From contig NC_049982.1 in assembly GCF_000003815.2 (NCBI RefSeq), positions 11,294,386 to 11,358,385 of the forward strand: a stretch of 64,000 nt of DNA, read 5' to 3'. How positions within the stretch are numbered: position 1 is the stretch's first letter; every line of letters starts with the position of its first letter. This stretch comes from Branchiostoma floridae (Eukaryota > Chordata > Leptocardii > Amphioxiformes > Branchiostomatidae). Shown here piece after piece: positions 57,394 to 64,000 of this stretch. Both the position numbers and the translations under genes were made by a program. The notes beneath the pieces are model-generated. The model was not told the DNA's origin. It ran no database searches and saw only the letters and a program-made list of their open reading frames with translations.

Positions 57394-60300
57394 TGAAACC
57401 TATGTAAAATGGCACCGTTACCCAAGTTCTTGCCCGACAAAATGGCGGATGTCGCTTGGTGGAAATGGCGCGCTCTGATTGGTCAATCCGTTAGGTTTGA
57501 TTGACAGGCCGGATTGGTCCATTCTTCCACAAGTTTCAGTGCCTATTCTTCTTCTAGCCAAACAACAAGCCTATTTCAGTATTTGTCCTGAAACTGTACA
57601 TTTGTAAATGCATGTAAGAAATCCCAGCATTTCTCCTGTGATACGTCTGTTCCGAACATTTATGAACAAGAAATCAACCATCGTTGAAGAGGTTCATGAG
57701 TCAGGTCACCATTTTGCAATGTTGAACCCATTTCCTGAGCACCACTTGTCAGCAGACATGTTCTGTCAGGTGGGTTTACTCCCAGTGATGGTATCTCAAT
57801 GAAGGCACCTCCTTATCTCAGGTTAGAAGCTCTTCTCTGATAACCCCCTTGTCTTTCTCAGGAACATTGCTGAATGCCTAGTACTCTACAAACAGGAGAT
57901 TCCAGAATACAGGGTGTCTTTCATGACTAACCAGCAGTGTTGGTGACTAGTCCTGTCTCCAGCTTTGTTTGTTTTTCATGCCCCACTCATTGTTTTGTAG
58001 CCCATGTTGCTAATTTTTGACGTTGAAACCATAATTTGTGCTTCCAAAAAATGCATTTTTACCCGTCTTGTCATGAAGTTTTGATTGTTTGGACAGTTAG
58101 GTTGACATTTTTGTCTGTCTCGAAAAGTAAATTTCTGCCTCTGGATGGAGGGATTGGTCCTGGAGACATCCTGTGTGAGACAAATTAAATGTGCACAGTG
58201 AGTATGACTCCTATGGCACCCTAGATGCCAGAATTCAGAGGGTATTTTTCATGACTCAGCAACAGAGCAGTACAAGTATTACAAGTCATATGATTTGTAC
58301 CATCACTTGTACCATCACCATGTCTCACAAAAAGTTTCAAAGGACTGAACTTCAGAAGAGCATGTGAAAAAGTAAGTTAGAAAACGACTGCCACCTTAGC
58401 TTCTTCAAGAATCATTGCCCTCTTTACCAATTCTTGTTTTCCTTAGATCCTAGCTTCTAGCTTCTCTTGCAACTTTTACCAATTCCAAAGTAGATAAGTG
58501 TATCATTTGCAAACATTGAAATAAAAGCTACAGTCCTATTATAAAAAAAGGAAATGACAGACGAGATATAGACAGAGATAAGGTACAACTTAAGTGTGCT
58601 GCAAACATTTTCTTCAGATATTTCAAAGTCCATAAATTTTGAGTGGCTGTGGTGGCGCCTTGTCACCTGCCCGCCCAAATACACTTATCTATTCCTGTTG
58701 ACATGCTACACATCTGAGATACCAGTATTTGCTCAGAGCTCCTGACATGAGAAATGTTCATTATGGACCCAAAGGGACAGTCTCTAAAGTTAGTCTGCTA
58801 CTTTGATACAAAGTTATATTGTTTTGCAGTATTTTACTAATATTAGTAATAATATTAAGGAGGGGAACTGATGGTTTCTATTGCTACAATATAGAAAATG
58901 TAAGTCATAGAACTATTCCAATAGAGAGCTCATGGCTTAATCAAGTTTTGCTTGACTCTAGAGATGACATACTGTGTTATGAGATGACCCACCCCTTCTT
59001 GTGAGCACAACAGGTGTCTGATTGTACAGGTGTTTAGTTTGTTCTGCATATTGTTTGGGTGGTCCAGATTTAGGCCAGGTATGTACCTTTTGTTTGAGGT
59101 CATGAAAAGCCTGAAAACAGTAGTTATGTGGAAACTGATGTAATCGCTGTAGATTGTGACACACAAAAGAAATGGGGTACATTTTTGTTTTTACATATTT
59201 TGAAGACCTGTTGTTAATGCAGTTAGAGTATTCAACAGGCCTTCTGTCATCCCTTTTTCCCATTTTGCCAATCATTCTCCTTCTGTGTGGTTCTATATCT
59301 TAAATGGTTCCAACATGAAAAGTTGAGAATGTAGATCTGACTTCAGGCCTTACTTGCTCCTGGATAAGGACTGGATAAGGTCTATTTGAAAATCTCAGGA
59401 GGAAACAGTTAGGACAAGTTTTACTCCTCCCTACCCCTTAGATTTATCATGTACCTAAGTTTTAACTTTTTTTTTACTTTTCAAGTCTTTGATGAACCTT
59501 CTCAAATTCTCAAACAGTAAATATAATATGGAATATTATATAGAATATTTTTGCCATTACTCTGTTGATCAAACAATATTGTTATGTTGCTACTCCACAT
59601 TCATACAAACGTGCATGCATGCATACATACATACAAACACTTACATAAACATAGCCTTCTGACAAAAGAAATGAAAGTAAGTGGGACGGACACCCAAGAG
59701 TGTGAATGCCTTTGAAGGCACCTGTGCGGAGAATAAGCAGCCTACCATAATCACTATTCAGGGCCCTTTAATTATGTATAAATTGCGACATTCCTAATCA
59801 CTGTAATTGTTAGGAGTGAACAGAAGCTGATGAGGTGACTTCTCAAGGCTTGAGCTGAAACACAGGTGCTGGCTCAGCGGAAGGGAACATTGTCCCGAGT
59901 CAGTGATATGATTACCAAGTGTTTCCAATAATGAAAACCCACTCCGTGAACATGAAACTAATAATGTAGGCACCCCTTTTACATTTGCTCAAGACTGGGG
60001 CCCAGAAAAGTTTACCTCCACTTTTCGTGCTGTTCTTGTAAACATATATAAGAATTATTTCAACTTATTGAATAAATTGTAATGCTCATTTAGTTGAGTA
60101 TGCAAGTGTCTGATACCAGTATGTTTGTGGATCATGTGATAACCAGGCCTCATGGCAAAATAGGCCAGTTGTGAAGTTATGTGTTAGCAGGTACAAGCTG
60201 TGTAAGCAGGGTTGGTAAAGCCCAACTCAGATGAAGCTTCAATAAACAATAAAGGTTTCCACTAGGCATATATCATCGATTGTGGCTTCCACTGTAGCCC

Positions 60301-60559
60301 TTATAACCACAACTGCCCAAACAGTCAGATTTTGTCAAACAAATTGCAACAAGCATTCCAGCCTTTGATGATAAGATGTCTTGGCGGTGGGTCCAGATCA
60401 TAGAGCTGATGATGGTTAAATGACTACAAGTGCTTCCAGCTGTTAATTTGTCCTTCTGTTTTGGCCTCAGGGTATCTCCATTTCTTCTTACTAAAAGAGA
60501 GATAAGATAAAGAAATCTAAGGATTTAAATGTGTCTCATTGGTGAGGAGTCTGCAGTTA
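57394..60559. other. Non-coding stretch upstream of the THAP gene
   Basis: 57430-57560 is GC-richer and may hold the THAP gene promoter. On the plus strand 57658-57769 is open (KKSTIVEEVHESGHHFAML, ending at CAG|GTGGGT) and could be an exon, but I recognise nothing in it. A short (CATA)n tract lies at 59613-59634. Confidence 0.4.
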
Positions 60560-60789
60560 TACCCCTGTCACATTTGGCGAAAATCGATCGGACGAGGATT
60601 CGGCGGCAATCGCCCAAGCCTCGCTTGTCATAATAACTTTATTGCACAACAATTGTACAAAGTACAAAGTATGGCTTATATGTGACGGACGGTTTTCAGG
60701 TGAAAAATACTTGCAACCCCCTGTCGATCTTAAAGATGGACGATCTTCCATCGATAGGCCCGAAGATCATGGATAATGTGACAGGGGTA
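60560..60789. mobile_element. 230-bp MITE with TTA target duplication (PIF/Harbinger-like)
   Basis: TACCCCTGTCACATT and AATGTGACAGGGGTA are exact inverted ends. TTA flanks both sides (60557-60559 and 60790-60792). The interior arms GGCGAAAATCGATCGG and CCATCGATAGGCCCG are partly complementary. Confidence 0.85.
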
Positions 60790-63700
60790 TTACAGAAGCT
60801 TTGGGGTTGGTCTTTAGAACAGAAAGATCTAGACAAAGATGAAAGACTGTCAGAAAAGGAGAAAGAAGCAAAGGAATGAAAGAGACAGCATAACATCTTT
60901 AAGAAAGAAAAAAAGAATGAAAATGCTCTGGCAAGGGAAGAAAACATAAGATACAAGTGGGACAGGCTTTGTATGATTGCTCATATCCTGCTCTCCACAG
61001 TGACAAGTACCCATCAAGACTTAGCAAAGTTTACTTTTCCAGCTAGAACATCAGAGGATGAGAGGAGATAATCCTCCTCCATGGATTAGTTGGCATTGTT
61101 CAGAGCTAATCCTTTACACCTGTTCACAAAGTAGCTGTCAATTGTCCAACTGTGATCCTGCAGTGGGAAAGACATTATTACATTATGGACCAGGGCCTAA
61201 CTAGGTCACCACAAGGAAATTATCAAACAGTTACCAACTGTTTTTCTTCCAGAAAGAACTGTCTGTTGCATGAAGCAGTTACCATGCGATAAGTCAAAGT
61301 ATTCATAAATATATTGGATGATTGTCCGTCCCACCACCTGTTGGCTCAGCCTTTACATGTATATTCAGGGCCACCTGTATGCTCAGGTATAGTTATTATT
61401 TGTCGTTTCATCAATCAATTTGATTTTACAGTTGAATATGTTCCATAACCATGATTATGTCCCACAAATACAAGAAGGGATCTAGTGCATCAGGGAAAGT
61501 GTCTTTGCCATTTCCAACCCATTTCAATTCTTGTTGGTCTTTTAATCATGTAGAAATTGGAGCAAAGTACAAAAGGTTGATCATTGTAGTGTCATATAAA
61601 TGTAAGGCTGAAATAAAGACATCCAGCAATGTAAGTAGTCTTTATAAAAATGTATGCAAATTCTGTTGTTGAGTATCAGTCAGTGCAGCTTGCCTTCCCC
61701 TAAAATACTTCCATTTGTCATCTTTTGGCAGTCTTTTATCAACATTTATCAAAGTGTGTGATCAGTTCTATAGCCAATTTGCTACTGAAGGCACCCATTG
61801 AATGCTTAACTTTAAGTATATAGCTAGTTCACAGCATATCTGGGGTACTGTTGTGGAACAAAGAATCTGGTTATACCGCCTCTAGTTTTCCACTGCTTTA
61901 ACACCCTGAATACGTGTTTGCTTTACGTTACGATAACATTGAAATAGTACAAATTTCTTTCTGCTAATTATGTGTAGCTGTAACTTATTAGTGTAAGCAG
62001 TGGCATTGAGTTGCGTTTTATCAGTTCAACGATGCGATAAAACCGTAGAGCTGGAAAAGTGAGAATTTGGTTGGTTCGAAGAAACATCACTGTCTCAAAT
62101 GTTTCGCAATCAAGTAGTTGTGATGATGAAATTTTAGACATGGAATAAAACTTGGCCAGAAAAGTTGCTACTCAAAGGACTCAAAGTTCAGCAGCAGCCA
62201 TTCATGTAAGTTGTACCTCTGCATGTCTCAGAATCACACAGAAGATAAAAGAAATTTTTTGCATGGTCCATTAATGACTGACACTTGATATGGAAAACAA
62301 CATAATCATCTCCAGAATGTGGGGGGGGGGGGGTGACTCACATTATATCCTATCACCATTTCTGAATGCCCCCTCTACTCCTCGATTTACAGTATCAAGT
62401 GTGGAAATGTCCCATAAAGAGGAGCCATTCAGGACTTGTGTAGCCATGATGTTTTGATCAAGATCTCATTTCAGATAGTCCACACCATGGCTTCTGTTCC
62501 AGATGGAGTTTGTTATGCGTCTGTCTCCTCCTGTTAGATGGACCAGACCTGTTCTGTAAACTGGCAAGTTTTATAGCCATCACCCAGGAAGGTGTCTTCT
62601 CTGGGGACAGGCAGTTTATCTCCTGTAAGAATTCTGGAACTTTGTTTCTTGGGTCACTTCAAGTCCACTTGATGTTGGTGAATGGGACATCATGAATCTT
62701 CCATGGCTTTAGGTTGCAGTCTTGGTTGCTATAACAAGCAGGCAAGTGGGCTACAAGTAAAACTGCTATGATTCTTTGATAGTGACCCATGATGCAGTAG
62801 CATAGGCCAAGTCTATCTAGTAAGACTTAGTGCCTGGGTTGCATAAAGGCTAAGAGAATTCAGAACTATAGATTCTGTTCTTGAAGTATGTAAATTATGT
62901 TTCTACATGTATCTGAAAGAAAAAAAGTCAAATGTATTCAAAAGTTTATTACCTTGTTAAATATCTTTGTTTTTTTACATACATACATACCGGTACCTAC
63001 TGTTTGTTGCGATGCGTACCTGGATATATGTAAAAAAAGGGTCATTTAATGTGTGTGAACTAGAAAGCATAGCATGGTACCATAGTACTAAAAACTTTCA
63101 GTAAGCATGAAAAGAGCTCCCCACTGGTATGGCTACTGTATTGGATCCAGCAGTGACCTTGTACCCTTATGGCTCTCTCTGGGTCGTCCTGTGGTCACAG
63201 GGATGACAAAACTGATGATATGGGCAGTGGATTAAGCTCAATTGCAGGGACGTAGTAAGCCTGGGTCATGACACATGACAGGTGAAAGCATTTATGGCAA
63301 GAGCTATGATTTAACATTTTTTAATCAAAACAAAATTGTGTAATATCATGTACATGTGTTACATGTATGAGTAAGTTACTAACACATTTCACTTACACTG
63401 ATCCAACTTGAATGCCCAGGAAAAAAGTCTTCACAACCGAGATCAATATGTTACAATAGCTATTACTCCCAACAACATCAACAATTTGATTTCAGCAGTT
63501 GAGAGGTTTTTGTGATTATGGGAGTATGGTCTTTTTTTACCAGCAGCTTGTAACCCACTGATGTTTAGGCTGTGTGAGAGAAGATATTCAAGTTGAACTC
63601 TAAATACCAGTTATTCCCACTGAGAACGGGCCTTTCAAGTTGTAGACTAGGTCGCAAGGTGGTCAAGCTTTGTCACACTTAAAATGCTGCAAACAAGTGT

Positions 63701-64000
63701 CAGCTGGCAGGCTAGCTTTCCTCTGTACCATGCCAAGTTTCAAGTCTGATAGTATATATACAAAAGATACTCAATGGCTGTTGAAGTTTAACTTGTTTAC
63801 TTTTCTAGCATTAATGTCCTTTGATAACATAACAATGAAATAAACTTCTTTTAACTGATATTGATAAGACCTCGGCTCTAGATAAGGGAAAAGCTGGGGC
63901 ATTAGTATAGTCATCATATTTGTTATTTCATACAAATTGTATTTTTCTAAATGGCCTTTTTTAATCTATACATTCTTACAGATCTTCTTACAGGAGTTTT
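60790..64000. other. Non-coding stretch to the window end
   Basis: No coding exon is supported. A G-run is at 62322-62333. A possible 3' splice site (TCTTACAG) ends at 63993, seven bases before the edge. Confidence 0.4.

Noticed and set aside
60682-60956. Open frames on both strands (Lys/Glu-rich, or Phe/Leu-rich as a possible membrane protein)
   Set aside because: They start inside the 60560-60789 MITE and run into AAGAAAG-rich sequence. No family match.

Overview
The window looks like chordate genomic DNA, most probably amphioxus (Branchiostoma). The reasons are short multi-exon genes with GT-AG introns, secreted CUB/LDLa/C-type-lectin/SRCR mosaic genes in tandem, many short hairpin transposons, and a tRNA-derived SINE and CR1/L2-like LINE of the kind I associate with amphioxus. 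The species is inferred, not proven. All gene models below were built by hand from splice sites, reading phase and protein similarity.

Layout. 1-1431 is a ~190-bp tandem array with a ~369-bp higher-order period. 1991-4005 (+) is a four-exon gene for a small secreted protein. 5797-10098 (-) is a nine-exon orthologue of CSTPP1 (human C11orf49), a centriolar-satellite regulator of the tubulin polyglutamylase complex. 10607-10667 (-) is an orphan signal-peptide exon. 11893-39365 (-) is a cluster of three mosaic genes. Gene B (11893-19944) encodes signal peptide, Thr-rich repeats, CUB, CUB, LDLa, Thr-rich stem, transmembrane segment and short tail. Gene C (21183-27639) is its tandem paralogue, with a C-type lectin domain added and the Thr-rich repeats almost gone. 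Gene D (27956-39365) encodes signal peptide, SRCR, C-type lectin, a Cys-containing exon, two copies of an uncharacterised 'GRPVY' domain, a Thr-rich stem and a hevein-like Cys-rich exon. In all three genes every domain boundary lies in a phase-1 intron, so the exons are interchangeable cassettes. Gene D is broken in this assembly: a 921-bp DNA transposon sits inside the first GRPVY exon.

39366-43211 is transposon-rich, including a LINE fragment interrupted by two other elements. At 43212 (+) a signal-peptide exon opens a gene whose remaining exons I cannot find in the window, so 43261-64000 may be one very long first intron. Two transposon-related genes lie inside it on opposite strands: a SWIM/YqaJ gene (52642-55221, +) and a THAP-coiled-coil gene (54205-57393, -). 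The THAP gene has a TGA where its third zinc-binding cysteine should be.

How the parts fit: B and C look like type I membrane proteins with a ligand-binding ectodomain and no recognisable signalling motif in the tail. D looks secreted. Together they resemble a locally duplicated and shuffled family of innate-immune-type recognition proteins. That role is inferred from domain content only. Two 100-N assembly gaps (18525-18624 and 41880-41979) both lie in the middle of inverted repeats.
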